Origin: Pseudomonas orientalis
Lineage (GTDB): Bacteria; Pseudomonadota; Gammaproteobacteria; Pseudomonadales; Pseudomonadaceae
Length of the DNA: 64,000 nucleotides
Direction: 5' to 3'
Assembly: GCF_002934065.1 (NCBI RefSeq)
Contig: NZ_CP018049.1
Coordinates: forward strand, 4,648,501 to 4,712,500
The position numbers and the translations under genes are program-made. Numbering within the stretch: position 1 is the stretch's first letter; each line of letters begins with the position of its first letter. A model generated the notes under the pieces. The model searched no databases and was not told the DNA's origin. It saw only the letters and a list, made by a program, of their open reading frames with translations. This document shows positions 1 to 8,499 of the stretch, in pieces.

Positions 1-1
1 C

Positions 2-304
2 GTCGACGGTAACAAGCTGACCGGCCCGAGCCTCTCGTCCCTGGTCGCGAAAGCCGACCCGGCGGCCGATGCAGTCCTCAAGGCTGACCTGGCGGCGACC
101 GAAGCGAAGATCCAGGTGATGGTCGACCACGCCGGCAAGGGCGAGCACTACGATCAGTTGATCGCGGCCGGTAACGATGCAGGCAACCAGATCGTGCGTG
201 ACGCCATCGCTGCGCTGGTCAAGCAGACCGGTTCGATCGAAGCCGCCGCAGGCAAGCTGGGCATCAGCGACCTGAACCCGGACAGCGCCGATCACGAGTT
301 CTGA
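2..304 (+). CDS. Imelysin-like (peptidase M75 family) protein, C-terminal fragment
   Basis: The reading frame is open from the left edge of the window to a TGA at 302-304, leaving about 100 C-terminal residues. The fragment is alpha-helical in character and alanine/aspartate rich (TGPSLSSLVAKADP, ALVKQTGSIEAAAGKLGI). It resembles the C-terminus of periplasmic imelysin/insulin-cleaving metallopeptidase-type proteins, which in Pseudomonas are iron-regulated and cell-envelope associated. The GxHxxE motif that would confirm the family lies outside the window. A perfect terminator follows 18 bases after the stop, so this is the last gene of its transcript. The family call rests on general similarity of the tail only. 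Confidence 0.6.
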   Translation, partial: VDGNKLTGPSLSSLVAKADPAADAVLKADLAATEAKIQVMVDHAGKGEHYDQLIAAGNDAGNQIVRDAIAALVKQTGSIEAAAGKLGISDLNPDSADHEF

Positions 305-322
305 TCAAGGCGCAGTTGAACG

Positions 323-346
323 AGGCGACCTTCGGGTCGCCTTTTT
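323..346 (+). terminator. Rho-independent terminator of the imelysin-like gene
   Basis: An 8-bp perfect stem (AGGCGACC at 323-330, GGTCGCCT at 335-342) is closed by a TTCG tetraloop and followed by a T run (342-346). It lies 18 bases after the stop codon. Confidence 0.92.
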
Positions 347-374
347 CATACCTGTTTCAAACACCGCAGATCCC

Positions 375-842
375 CTGTGGGAGGGGGCTTGCCCCCGATA
401 GCGGTGTATCAGCCAAGAATTGACCGACTGACACTCTGCTATCGGGGCATAGGTATCCGTAACCACGATGCGAAGCGAGTCGCTCGTGATCTTGATCTGG
501 CTTTTGATCTTGATCTCAGGCGCCCCGTTAAACCACGCTGGCCGAACGCAGGCTTGAATCCGTGGGTAACCCGGCAGGACGCCGGGTTAGCCGCCCCGCG
601 CCATGGATGGCGCGTGGCGGCGGCCCACGGATTCAAGCCTGCGTTCGGGCACACCGAGCCTAAGCGAGGTGCCGAGTGGTGGGGCAAGAGCCCTTTGGTT
701 ACTTTGGGGCTTTTCCAAAGTGACCCGCCGTCAGGGCGGAACCCTAAGTGGCCATGACCGCAGAAACGGATATGTACGCGATCTGATCCAACATCCTGGT
801 CGGCCCAGAGGCCGCCATCGGGAGCAAGCCCCCTCCCACATT
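375..842. repeat. 468-bp dispersed repeat, copy 1
   Basis: This block recurs at 9701-10168 with a constant offset of 9326 bases, no indels and only scattered substitutions. It begins with a REP core (GTGGGAGGGGGCTTGCCCCCGAT) and a degenerate inverted partner. It continues through a 107-base three-way-junction fold (542-648) and a TTTGGTTACTTTGG/CCAAAGTGACC hairpin. It ends with one unit of the 70-bp REP array that follows. Several ORFs of 78-179 codons cross it on both strands, but they are translations of the inverted repeats and are not called as genes. Confidence 0.9.
542..648. other. Three-way-junction fold inside repeat copy 1
   Basis: The outer stem is 25 perfect base pairs (542-566 with 624-648). 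Inside it are two hairpins. Hairpin one pairs TAACCCGGC (567-575) with GCCGGGTTA (581-589). Hairpin two pairs 590-604 with 607-621 around a GG loop, with one internal C/T mismatch (596/615). In the second copy of the repeat, three pairs of hairpin two are replaced by different Watson-Crick pairs. The fold is therefore conserved as structure. Whether it acts as RNA or as single-stranded DNA cannot be told from sequence. Confidence 0.8.
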
Positions 843-1104
843 GGACCGCGATCGATCCAACATCCTGGTCGGCCCCGAGGCCGCCATCGGGGGCAAGCCC
901 CCTCCCACATTTGGACCGGGATCGATCCAACATCCTGGTCGGCTCTGAGGCCGCCATCGGGAGCAAGCCCCCTCCCACATTTGGACCGGGATCGATCCAA
1001 CATCCTGGTCGGTCCTGAGGCCGCCATCGGGAGCAAGCCCCCTCCCACAGGGGCTCTGCGCTAACTGATCGGTATCAGGGCAAGCCCCCTCCCACAGGTT
1101 GCCC
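781..1104. repeat. Tandem array of REP units, 70-bp period
   Basis: Four units start at 781, 851, 921 and 991, exactly 70 bases apart. Each has a conserved head (GATCCAACATCCTGGTCGG), then GAGGCCGCCATCGGG and an inverted REP core (GCAAGCCCCCTCCCACA). The fourth unit ends in a different tail, and a lone REP half-site follows at about 1080-1099. The first unit is the 3' end of the 468-bp repeat, so the array looks like local amplification of that end. Confidence 0.9.
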
Positions 1105-1175
1105 CAGCCCTTGGTTTACAAGACCTCCACCGCAGGTAGAATGGCGCCTCTGCCCAAACCACCCGAGCGAATTTC

Positions 1176-2630
1176 ATGGCGTTGCCGACCCTGCGCATCA
1201 TCGGTTTCATCATCGGCATCTTCCTGATCACACTTGCGATCGCCATGGTCGTGCCCATGGCCACCCTGGTGATCTTCGAACGCACCAGCGACCTGCCCTC
1301 GTTCCTGTGGGCCAGCATGATCACCTTTATCGCCGGCCTCGCCCTGGTCATTCCCGGGCGCCCGGAACATGTGCACCTGCGCCCCCGGGACATGTACCTG
1401 CTGACCGTCACCAGCTGGGTGGTAGTGTGCGTCTTCGCCGCGCTGCCGTTCCTGCTGACTCAGCACATCAGCTACACCGACTCGTTTTTTGAAAGCATGT
1501 CCGGTATCACGGCCACCGGGTCCACGGTGTTGAGCGGGCTGGACAACATGTCGCCGGGCATCCTGATGTGGCGCTCGCTGTTGCACTGGCTCGGCGGTAT
1601 CGGGTTTATCGGCATGGCGGTGGCGATCCTGCCGCTGCTGCGCATCGGTGGCATGCGCCTGTTCCAGACCGAGTCGTCGGACCGTTCGGAAAAGGTCATG
1701 CCGCGCTCCCATATGGTCGCGCGGCTGATCGTGGCGGCGTATGTGGGCATCACCATCCTTGGCAGCCTGGCGTTCTGGTGGGCCGGGATGGGGCTGTTCG
1801 ATGCGATCAACCACGCCATGTCGGCGATTTCCACCGGCGGGTTTTCCACCTCCGATGAATCCCTGGCGCACTGGAAGCAACCGGCGGTGCACTGGGTGGC
1901 GGTGGTGGTGATGATCCTGGGCAGCCTGCCGTTCACCCTGTACGTGGCGACCTTGCGCGGCAACCGTCGCGCGCTGCTCAGGGACCAGCAGGTGCAGGGC
2001 TTGCTCGGTCTGCTGGTGGTGACCTGGCTGGTGCTCGGCACCTGGTATTGGTGGACCACCAACCTGCACTGGCTGGATGCCCTGCGCCACGTGGCGCTGA
2101 ACGTCACCTCGGTGGTGACCACCACCGGTTTTGCGCTGGGGGACTACAGCCTCTGGGGCAACTTTTCACTGATGCTGTTCTTCTACCTGGGCTTTATCGG
2201 CGGCTGTTCGGGCTCTACCGCCGGCGGGATCAAGATCTTCCGCTTCCAGGTCGCCTACATCCTGCTCAAGGCCAACCTGAACCAGTTGATTCACCCGCGC
2301 GCGGTGATCAAACAGAAGTACAACGGTCACCGTCTCGACGAGGAAATCGTGCGGTCGATCCTGACCTTTTCGTTTTTCTTCGCCATCACCATTTGCGCCA
2401 TCGCGCTGGCCCTGTCACTGCTGGGCCTGGACTGGATGACCGCGCTGACCGGCGCGGCCAGTACCGTATCCGGCGTCGGCCCGGGCCTGGGTGAAACCAT
2501 CGGCCCGGCCGGCAACTTCGCCAGCCTGCCGGATGCGGCCAAGTGGATTCTGTCGCTGGGCATGCTGTTGGGACGGCTGGAAATCATTACGGTGTTTGTG
2601 CTCTGTATTCCGGCGTTCTGGCGTCACTGA
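1176..2630 (+). CDS. trkH: TrkH family potassium uptake protein
   Basis: The protein has 484 residues, the usual TrkH/TrkG length. It is an inner-membrane channel-like subunit that takes up K+ with the cytoplasmic TrkA regulator. It is strongly hydrophobic throughout and carries selectivity-loop-like segments: FFESMSGITATGSTVL (about 105-120), NHAMSAISTGGFST (about 210-225), VTSVVTTTGFALGDYS (about 310-325) and GAASTVSGVGPGLGE (about 428-442). Each is centred on the T-x-G pattern of the family. The ATG at 1176 follows a long repeat field with no gene. The 3' end overlaps the convergent AraC gene by 44 bp. trkA is not in the window. Confidence 0.93.
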   Translation: MALPTLRIIGFIIGIFLITLAIAMVVPMATLVIFERTSDLPSFLWASMITFIAGLALVIPGRPEHVHLRPRDMYLLTVTSWVVVCVFAALPFLLTQHISYTDSFFESMSGITATGSTVLSGLDNMSPGILMWRSLLHWLGGIGFIGMAVAILPLLRIGGMRLFQTESSDRSEKVMPRSHMVARLIVAAYVGITILGSLAFWWAGMGLFDAINHAMSAISTGGFSTSDESLAHWKQPAVHWVAVVVMILGSLPFTLYVATLRGNRRALLRDQQVQGLLGLLVVTWLVLGTWYWWTTNLHWLDALRHVALNVTSVVTTTGFALGDYSLWGNFSLMLFFYLGFIGGCSGSTAGGIKIFRFQVAYILLKANLNQLIHPRAVIKQKYNGHRLDEEIVRSILTFSFFFAITICAIALALSLLGLDWMTALTGAASTVSGVGPGLGETIGPAGNFASLPDAAKWILSLGMLLGRLEIITVFVLCIPAFWRH

Positions 2631-3645
2631 CGGTCGACGTATGCTGCAACCGCGCCCGGTATTCGCCGGGCGTGGCGTCGAACCAGCGGCGAAACGCGCG
2701 AAAGAAGTTGCTGGGGTCGGCGAACCCCAACAGGTAGGCGATTTCCAGCAAGGTCATGCTCGGCTGCGCCAGGTATTGCTCGGCCAGCTCACGACGGGTG
2801 TCGTCAAGCAGGGCCTGGAAGCTGGTGCCCTCCTCCTGCAAACGCCGCTGCAAGGTACGCTGGGACAGATGCAACGTCTGCGCCACCACTTCGCGCTTGG
2901 GTTCGCCCTGGGGCAGCAGGCGGCACAATACCTGCCGTGCCTTGTGGGTCACACGGCTTTCGGAAAAGCGCGCCAGGTATTCACCGGCAAAACGATCGTG
3001 CAACTGCGCCATGGCCTCGTTGGCCGTGGGCAATGGCGCATCCATGTCGGCCTGCTCGAAAATCAGCGCGTCATACGGCGCATTGAATTCCAGCGGCGCA
3101 TGGAACACCTCTTTGTAGGGCGCCAGATCGACCGGTTGATCGCCCTGCAGCATCACCTTGTGCGGTTGCAGGGTTCGTCCTGTGAGCCAGCCGCACAGCG
3201 CCAACGCACTGGCCAGCGAGGCCTCGGCGCTTTGTCGGGTGGGCGGCAGGTGATCGCCGTGCACGGTCAGGATCAGCGCGTAGCCCTCGGGTAGCAGGCG
3301 GAAACTCAAGTCGGCGCTTTCGGCGATGATGCGCTGGTAACGTACCAGGCGCCTGAAGCCGTCGGCCAGGGTGTTGCTGGACATCAAGGCATAACCGGCG
3401 ACATGAAACGAGGCCGGACGCGCCACTTTGCCCATGTTCAGGCCAATGGCCGGGTTGCCCGATAACTCCACTGCGCGCTGCCATAAACGGGTCATGGCAT
3501 CCTGCGCAAAACGCGCGTCGGGGTTACTGAGATCGGCATAGTCCAATCCCAGTTGTTTGAACAGGGCCCGGCAATCCAGGCCGTCCATTTCCAGGGCCTT
3601 GACTATCCCCATCGCCCAGCTTGCAGACGTTGTTCGTTCGCTCAT
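2587..3645 (-). CDS. AraC family transcriptional regulator, arabinose-binding-like N-terminus
   Basis: This 352-aa protein has an N-terminal sensing region of about 240 residues typical of the Pseudomonas OruR/ArgR-like AraC subgroup (GMDGL-type start, AMTRLWQRAVELSGNPAIGLNMG). A C-terminal pair of helix-turn-helix motifs follows (about 250-340: VAQTLHLSQRTLQRRLQEEG and EIAYLLGFADPSNFFRAFRRW). The family activates nearby or distant catabolic genes in response to a small ligand. No ligand can be named here. The last 15 codons run into the convergent trkH coding sequence. The divergent neighbour is an Mpo1-like gene, with about 160 bp between the starts. Confidence 0.85.
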   Translation of the reverse strand: MSERTTSASWAMGIVKALEMDGLDCRALFKQLGLDYADLSNPDARFAQDAMTRLWQRAVELSGNPAIGLNMGKVARPASFHVAGYALMSSNTLADGFRRLVRYQRIIAESADLSFRLLPEGYALILTVHGDHLPPTRQSAEASLASALALCGWLTGRTLQPHKVMLQGDQPVDLAPYKEVFHAPLEFNAPYDALIFEQADMDAPLPTANEAMAQLHDRFAGEYLARFSESRVTHKARQVLCRLLPQGEPKREVVAQTLHLSQRTLQRRLQEEGTSFQALLDDTRRELAEQYLAQPSMTLLEIAYLLGFADPSNFFRAFRRWFDATPGEYRARLQHTSTVSDARTPEYRAQTP

Positions 3646-3805
3646 GGCGTCTTCTTGTGCTGGCAGGCTTAAACGGTAGCCAGGAGGCCAAGGATACTAA
3701 AGTGGCATCTATTGTCACTGGCTGTCATCACTGATCACTCTAGACTCAAATAAGCTCCCCGCCGAACATCTGTTGGGCCGCACAACAATCAGAGGGCGTG
3801 TCACC

Positions 3806-4117
3806 GTGGAAAACGTCAAGCGATTCAACAGCTTCGCCGAGTTTTACCCGTACTACCTGGCGGAGCACGGCAACAGCACCTGCCGGCGCCTGCATTTTAT
3901 CGGCACTACGCTGGTGATCGGCATCCTGGCCTACGCCATCGGCCGAGGCTCGCCGGGCCTGTTGCTGGCCGTGCCGATCGCCGGCTACAGCTTCGCCTGG
4001 ATCGGCCATTTCTTCTTCGAGAAGAACCGTCCGGCCACCTTCCAGCACCCGTTTTACAGCCTGCTCGGTGATTTTGTGATGTATCGCGACATGATCCTGG
4101 GCAAAGTGCCGTTCTAG
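3806..4117 (+). CDS. Mpo1-like (DUF962) membrane protein
   Basis: The product is a 103-aa small membrane protein with the family pattern: FAEFYPYYLAEHGNSTCRRLHFIGT at the N-terminus, two membrane segments, and GHFFFEKNRPATFQHPFYSLLGD after the second. The yeast relative Mpo1 is an iron-dependent dioxygenase that acts on 2-hydroxy fatty acids. The bacterial role is inferred at best. I chose the GTG at 3806 because AGAGGG lies about 10 bases upstream and the protein then begins VENVKRFNSF. A longer in-frame TTG at 3773 has no good ribosome-binding site. Confidence 0.8.
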   Translation: MENVKRFNSFAEFYPYYLAEHGNSTCRRLHFIGTTLVIGILAYAIGRGSPGLLLAVPIAGYSFAWIGHFFFEKNRPATFQHPFYSLLGDFVMYRDMILGKVPF

Positions 4118-4229
4118 TCACGGTCGATATAAAAGTCTATTTGTCATTTATAGTGCTGTATCCTGCCAAGGCTTTTTGAGAGCGCGCAATCACCTGCGAT
4201 TGAAACAGACCTTGCGAGGAGCGACGACG

Positions 4230-4358
4230 ATGCACGAGATACCTAATCTCCCCTTCCCAAGCCTGCAGCCTACAGAGCAGCCAGCACCGCAACAGGCCAG
4301 CGACACACGGCCCGAAGCCAAAGAAGCAAAACCAGTCGACAGCAAAAGCCAGGACTGA
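4230..4358 (+). CDS. Small hypothetical protein, proline/lysine-rich tail
   Basis: This 42-aa ORF starts with ATG at 4230, preceded by GCGAGGAGCG at ribosome-binding distance. The sequence opens MHEIPNLPFPSLQPTEQPAP and ends in a charged, disordered segment (EAKEAKPVDSKSQD). No domain is recognised. An in-frame upstream ATG at 4176 would add 18 basic residues but has a weaker ribosome-binding site. A 13-bp inverted repeat follows 14 bases after the stop. The clear start signal favours a real gene. Confidence 0.5.
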   Translation: MHEIPNLPFPSLQPTEQPAPQQASDTRPEAKEAKPVDSKSQD

Positions 4359-4372
4359 CGCCGTACCAGACC

Positions 4373-4406
4373 GTGTGGAAAGCGCAGCTTTGAGCGCTTT
4401 CCACAC
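4373..4406. terminator. Inverted repeat between two small ORFs, possible terminator
   Basis: A 13-bp perfect stem (GTGTGGAAAGCGC at 4373-4385, GCGCTTTCCACAC at 4394-4406) has an 8-base loop. No T run follows on either strand, so it may be a processing or mRNA-stability hairpin rather than a classic terminator. Confidence 0.55.
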
Positions 4407-4435
4407 TGCCTGAATCATTCGAGACCCCTGTAAAA

Positions 4436-4606
4436 ATGACCGATACCCCGGATACCGCCGTACTCGACGCTGCCCTGCAGATGGTCGAGGTCTGGAACCG
4501 CCTCAGCGCGGACAAACAAGCCGTGTTGCTCAAGCGCTTCGGCACCCAGGAAAACGCCCTGGCCGCCCTGGTCACCACCCAATTGCTGGCCCCTGAGCAC
4601 GCCTGA
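4436..4606 (+). CDS. Small hypothetical protein (56 aa)
   Basis: ATG at 4436 opens a 56-codon frame ending with TGA at 4604-4606. The product is MTDTPDTAVLDAALQMVEVW onward. It looks like a helical, soluble peptide (DAALQMVEVWNRLSADKQAV, LLKRFGTQENALAALVTTQL). Codon third positions are strongly G/C as in neighbouring genes. The ribosome-binding site is weak (GAGACCCC). No domain is recognised, but the clean amphipathic pattern suggests a genuine small protein. Confidence 0.5.
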   Translation: MTDTPDTAVLDAALQMVEVWNRLSADKQAVLLKRFGTQENALAALVTTQLLAPEHA

Positions 4607-4711
4607 AGCGTTCCTGCGCTGAGGTTTTTGCGCTTTAGCGCCCTGCGCGAGCCAAACCACCGGTATCATTAGCAGCCTATCTTTACCTGCTGCGACAGTG
4701 GACCTCTCCCC

Positions 4712-5908
4712 ATGCCAGATACCCAGCGCCCCATGGCGGTCACGCTGCAAGTTGTTTCCATCGTGCTGTTCACTTTTATCGGCTACCTGAATATCGGCAT
4801 CCCCCTGGCCGTATTGCCAGGCTATGTCCACAGTGAGCTGGGCTATGGCGCGGTGGTTGCCGGCCTGGTGATCAGCGTGCAATACCTGGCCACCCTGCTG
4901 AGTCGTCCGTATGCGGGCAAAATCATCGATAACCTGGGCAGCAAGCGCGCGGTGCTGATCGGTTTGGCCGGGTGTGGCTTGAGCGGTGTGTTCATGCTGC
5001 TCGCCGCCTGGAGTTCAAGCCTGCCAGCCTTGAGCCTGGGCAGCCTGCTGATCGGCCGCCTGGTATTGGGCAGCGCTGAAAGCCTGGTGGGCTCGGGCGC
5101 CATCGGTTGGGGCATCGGCCGGGTCGGTGCGGCGAACACTGCCAAGGTCATCTCCTGGAACGGCATCGCCAGCTATGGCGCGCTGGCGGTCGGTGCGCCG
5201 CTGGGCGTATTACTGGTCAGACAGTTCGGACTGTGGAGCATGGGCGTCAGCATTGTCCTGCTGGCCGCAGTCGGCCTGTTGCTGGCCTGGAACAAAGTCG
5301 CCGCGCCAATCGTCAGCGGCGTGCGCCTGCCGTTCATGAATGTACTGGGCCGGGTATTGCCCCATGGCTGCGCGCTGGCGTTGGGTTCCATCGGCTTTGG
5401 CACCATCGCGACCTTTATCACGCTGTATTACACCACCCAGCACTGGGATAACGCGGTGTGGGCATTGAGCTTGTTTGGCGCCAGTTTTATCGGCGCACGC
5501 CTGCTGTTCGGCAACCTGATCAACCGTATCGGCGGATTTCGCGTGGCAATTGCCTGCCTGTCAGTGGAGATCCTCGGACTGCTGTTGCTGTGGCTGGCGC
5601 CGGACGCCAACCTGGCCCTGGCGGGCGCGGCGTTGAGCGGGTTTGGCTTTTCCCTGGTCTTTCCGGCGCTGGGGGTGGAAGCGGTCAACCTGGTGCCCGC
5701 CTCCAGCCGCGGTTCGGCGGTGGGGGCCTATTCGCTGTTTATTGATATGTCCCTGGGTATCACCGGGCCCTTGGCCGGGGCCGTGGCGGCAGGCTTCGGT
5801 TTTGGGTCGATCTTCCTGTTCGCCGCCCTCGCCGCTCTGGGTGGTTTGCTGCTGAGTGTGTACCTGTATCGCCAGGCGCCCAAGGCCCGCGAAGCGCGCC
5901 AGGACTAG
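4712..5908 (+). CDS. Major facilitator superfamily transporter (YhhS-like)
   Basis: This 398-aa inner-membrane protein has twelve predicted hydrophobic segments. The MFS loop-2/3 signature is present in the form SRPYAGKIIDNLGSKRAVLIGL (about 61-84), and the second half begins near residue 210. It matches the YhhS/YfcJ-type drug/sugar efflux subgroup in length and N-terminal pattern. The substrate is unknown. Its stop codon overlaps the convergent arfB stop by 4 bp. There is no regulator gene beside it. Confidence 0.83.
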   Translation: MPDTQRPMAVTLQVVSIVLFTFIGYLNIGIPLAVLPGYVHSELGYGAVVAGLVISVQYLATLLSRPYAGKIIDNLGSKRAVLIGLAGCGLSGVFMLLAAWSSSLPALSLGSLLIGRLVLGSAESLVGSGAIGWGIGRVGAANTAKVISWNGIASYGALAVGAPLGVLLVRQFGLWSMGVSIVLLAAVGLLLAWNKVAAPIVSGVRLPFMNVLGRVLPHGCALALGSIGFGTIATFITLYYTTQHWDNAVWALSLFGASFIGARLLFGNLINRIGGFRVAIACLSVEILGLLLLWLAPDANLALAGAALSGFGFSLVFPALGVEAVNLVPASSRGSAVGAYSLFIDMSLGITGPLAGAVAAGFGFGSIFLFAALAALGGLLLSVYLYRQAPKAREARQD

Positions 5909-6318
5909 AAGTCGACCTTGCCGCGCCCAGCCTTGATGCTGCCGCGCTTGGTCTTGGATTCGAGACGACGTTTTTTCGAGCCCAGGGTCGGCTTGGTCGG
6001 GCGGCGTTTTTTCTCCACCTTGGTGGCACTGAGGATCAACTCCACCAGGCGCTCGAGCGCATCGGCGCGATTCTGTTCCTGGGTGCGGTATTGCTGGGCC
6101 TTGAGCACCAGCACGCCATCACTGGTGATACGGCTGTCGCGTAATGCCAACAGCCGCTCCTTGTAAAACTCCGGCAGCGACGACGCCGGAATATCAAAAC
6201 GCAGGTGCACCGCACTCGACACCTTGTTGACGTTCTGCCCACCAGCGCCCTGGGCGCGAATGGCGGTCAGCTCTATTTCAGCATCGGGCAAGTGGACGTT
6301 GTTGGAAATCACCAGCAT
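5905..6318 (-). CDS. arfB: Alternative ribosome-rescue factor ArfB (peptidyl-tRNA hydrolase)
   Basis: The 137-aa protein has the release-factor GGQ motif at residues 26-28 (RAQGAGGQNVNKV). It then has a small alpha/beta domain and a highly basic, disordered C-terminal tail (KVEKKRRPTKPTLGSKKRRL and beyond) that enters the mRNA channel of stalled ribosomes. This is the standard ArfB/YaeJ layout and length. It hydrolyses peptidyl-tRNA on non-stop ribosomes without needing a stop codon. The start is ATG at 6318. It is convergent with the MFS gene. Confidence 0.95.
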   Translation of the reverse strand: MLVISNNVHLPDAEIELTAIRAQGAGGQNVNKVSSAVHLRFDIPASSLPEFYKERLLALRDSRITSDGVLVLKAQQYRTQEQNRADALERLVELILSATKVEKKRRPTKPTLGSKKRRLESKTKRGSIKAGRGKVDF

Positions 6319-6384
6319 GGAGAACGGGGGCCTTGGCAGAGTGGGCGTTCAAGGATACGCGCCTTTAAGTCGAACGCGTTCCAA

Positions 6385-6410
6385 TTGTGGGAGTAAGCCC
6401 GCTCCCACAA
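6385..6410. terminator. REP-like hairpin between arfB and aroP
   Basis: A 9-bp perfect stem (TTGTGGGAG at 6385-6393, CTCCCACAA at 6402-6410) resembles a single, shortened REP. It sits 21 bases after the aroP stop and may act as its transcript end or stabiliser. Confidence 0.55.
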
Positions 6411-6430
6411 CTTGGCACTGGATGCGGCTT

Positions 6431-7852
6431 TTACTTTGCCGTTAAGGCCGCCGTCGTCAAGCAATGCCGCGCCTTGCGCTTGTTCTTGATCCAGTAGCAC
6501 ACCGCCATGAACGCCACCCATACCGGAATCGCATACACCGACACTTGAATCCCCGGAATCATCAGCATGATCACCAGGATAAACACCACGAATGCCAGGC
6601 AGATGCAGTTCCCATACGGATACCACAACGCCTTGAACAACGGCACCTGGCCGGTACGGTCCATGTGCTGGCGGAACTTGAAGTGGGAATAACTGATCAT
6701 CGCCCAGTTGATCACCAACGTGGCCACCACCAACGACATCAGCAGTTCCAGCGCATGCTGCGGGATGAAGTAGTTCATCAGCACCGCCACCAGGGTCACT
6801 GCTGCCGACGCCAGGATCGAACGCACCGGTACACCGCGCTTGTCGATCTTCGCCAGGGCCTTCGGCGCATCGCCCTGTTCGGCCATGCCCAGCAACATAC
6901 GGCTGTTGCAATAGGTGCCGCTGTTGTACACCGACAGTGCTGCGGTCAACACCACGAAGTTGAGGATATGCGCGGCGGTTTTACTGCCCAGCATCGAGAA
7001 CACCTGTACGAAAGGGCTGCCACTGTAGGGATCGCCGGAGGCGTTAAGGGTGACCAGCAGGCTGTCCCACGGGGTCAACGACAACAGCACCACCAACGCG
7101 CCGATGTAGAAAATCAGGATGCGGTAGATCACCTGATTGATCGCCTTGGGGATCACGGTGCGTGGCTGGTCCGCTTCGGCAGCGGTAAAGCCGAGCATTT
7201 CCAGACCGCCAAAAGAGAACATGATGATCGCCATGGCCATCACCAACCCGCCCACGCCGTGGGGGAAGAAGCCGCCGTGCTCCCACAGGTTGGTCACCGA
7301 AGCCTGTGGCCCGCCGCTGCCGCTGACCAACAGGTAGCTGCCCAGGGCGATCATGCCGACAATCGCCACCACCTTGATGATCGCAAACCAGAACTCGGCT
7401 TCTCCAAAGACTTTGACATTGGCCAGGTTGATCAGGTTGATCAGTACGAAGAAGGCCGCTGCCGAGGCCCAGGTCGGAATCTGCGGCCACCAGAAGTGCA
7501 CGTATTTACCAACGGCCGTCAGCTCCGACATGCCCACCAGGATGTACAGGATCCAGCAGTTCCAGCCCGACAGGAAACCGGCGAAGCCGCCCCAGTACTT
7601 GTGGGCAAAATGGCTGAAGGAGCCGGCGACCGGTTCTTCGACGATCATTTCGCCGAGCTGGCGCATGATCATGAAGGCAATAAAACCGCAAATGGCATAG
7701 CCCAGGATCATCGACGGGCCGGCGGACTTGAGTACCCCGGCCGAGCCAAGGAATAAGCCGGTGCCGATGGCGCCACCGAGGGCGATCAACTGGATATGCC
7801 GATTTTTCAGGCCGCGTTTCAGCTCGCCTGAAGAGGAATGGGGTCCACTCAT
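6431..7852 (-). CDS. aroP: Aromatic amino acid permease, AroP type
   Basis: The protein of about 473 aa belongs to the amino acid-polyamine-organocation superfamily. It tracks E. coli AroP closely: LKRGLKNRHIQLIALGGAIG, EEPVAGSFSHFAHKYWG, NVKVFGEAEFWFAIIKVVAI, ALSVYNSGTYCNSRMLLG. It has twelve membrane segments and imports Phe, Tyr and Trp with protons. I chose ATG at 7852 (MSGPHSSSGELKRGLK); a TTG six codons upstream is possible. The gene lies alone on the minus strand with a long upstream region, so it probably has its own promoter. Confidence 0.88.
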   Translation of the reverse strand: MSGPHSSSGELKRGLKNRHIQLIALGGAIGTGLFLGSAGVLKSAGPSMILGYAICGFIAFMIMRQLGEMIVEEPVAGSFSHFAHKYWGGFAGFLSGWNCWILYILVGMSELTAVGKYVHFWWPQIPTWASAAAFFVLINLINLANVKVFGEAEFWFAIIKVVAIVGMIALGSYLLVSGSGGPQASVTNLWEHGGFFPHGVGGLVMAMAIIMFSFGGLEMLGFTAAEADQPRTVIPKAINQVIYRILIFYIGALVVLLSLTPWDSLLVTLNASGDPYSGSPFVQVFSMLGSKTAAHILNFVVLTAALSVYNSGTYCNSRMLLGMAEQGDAPKALAKIDKRGVPVRSILASAAVTLVAVLMNYFIPQHALELLMSLVVATLVINWAMISYSHFKFRQHMDRTGQVPLFKALWYPYGNCICLAFVVFILVIMLMIPGIQVSVYAIPVWVAFMAVCYWIKNKRKARHCLTTAALTAK

Positions 7853-8499
7853 GAAAAGGGTCTCACGCAAGGTTTGAAGAGGTTGAATGCAGGTTGCTGC
7901 CTTGAATACCGTCTCAAGCAGCGCCGCTCAAACCCCAGCGCAGGCACCAGGAGTACAGCGTCTTTCTAGCGGTCATGCGTCACCTGTTTGTTTTTATCTG
8001 TGACGAAATCGAACCCGCCTGGCTCGTGACCGGGCGGAGTGATCAGGGCGATTGAACCCCTGAGGTCTTGGCCTTTGCGTGGATACGCAAGGGGGTCACA
8101 GTAAAACGCGGCGCATTGTACACCGCTCGACAGGTTCGGCACGCACCATGAGCGCGCACCCGACAATCTGTCAGGCATTCCTTACAGGGGCTTTCCTACG
8201 AGAGTTATCGGGCCGACAGCGTAAATCTAACGTTACAAGCCGGAAACCTGGCGTTACGGTCAGGCTCAAACGGAGGTTTACGGAAAATTGTCAGTCAAGC
8301 CTGACTGCACAATCGGTTCAGCCAATCACCTGTTTTTCCTCGATAAAAAATAACGCCAAAAAAACCGAAGAAAAAATCCAAATGAGACCGTGTCAATAAA
8401 TATTTTGCATTTTGAAACACTCTCTCCTAGGTTCTCTGCACTTGCCTGCGAAGCCCGCTGGCAAGCCGTTCTCAAACAACGTCCTCTAGGAGATACACC
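7853..8499. other. Intergenic region upstream of aroP and of the 45-aa peptide gene
   Basis: These 647 bases hold no convincing gene. The half next to aroP is GC-rich and contains a small hairpin near 8072-8092 (TTGCGT/ACGCAA). The half next to the peptide gene (about 8340-8420) is distinctly A/T-rich, with A tracts followed by AAATATTTTGCATTTTGAAAC, as expected of a promoter. I could not identify a specific regulator site. Confidence 0.5.

Noticed and set aside
781..1060. Regularly spaced repeats resembling a CRISPR array
   Set aside because: Units are 70 bases and nearly identical along their whole length, so there are no unique spacers. Each contains a REP core, and no cas genes are near.
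377..1064. Overlapping frames of 78-179 codons on both strands in the first repeat field
   Set aside because: They translate the inverted repeats and REP array, recur identically at 9703-10265, and have no ribosome-binding sites.
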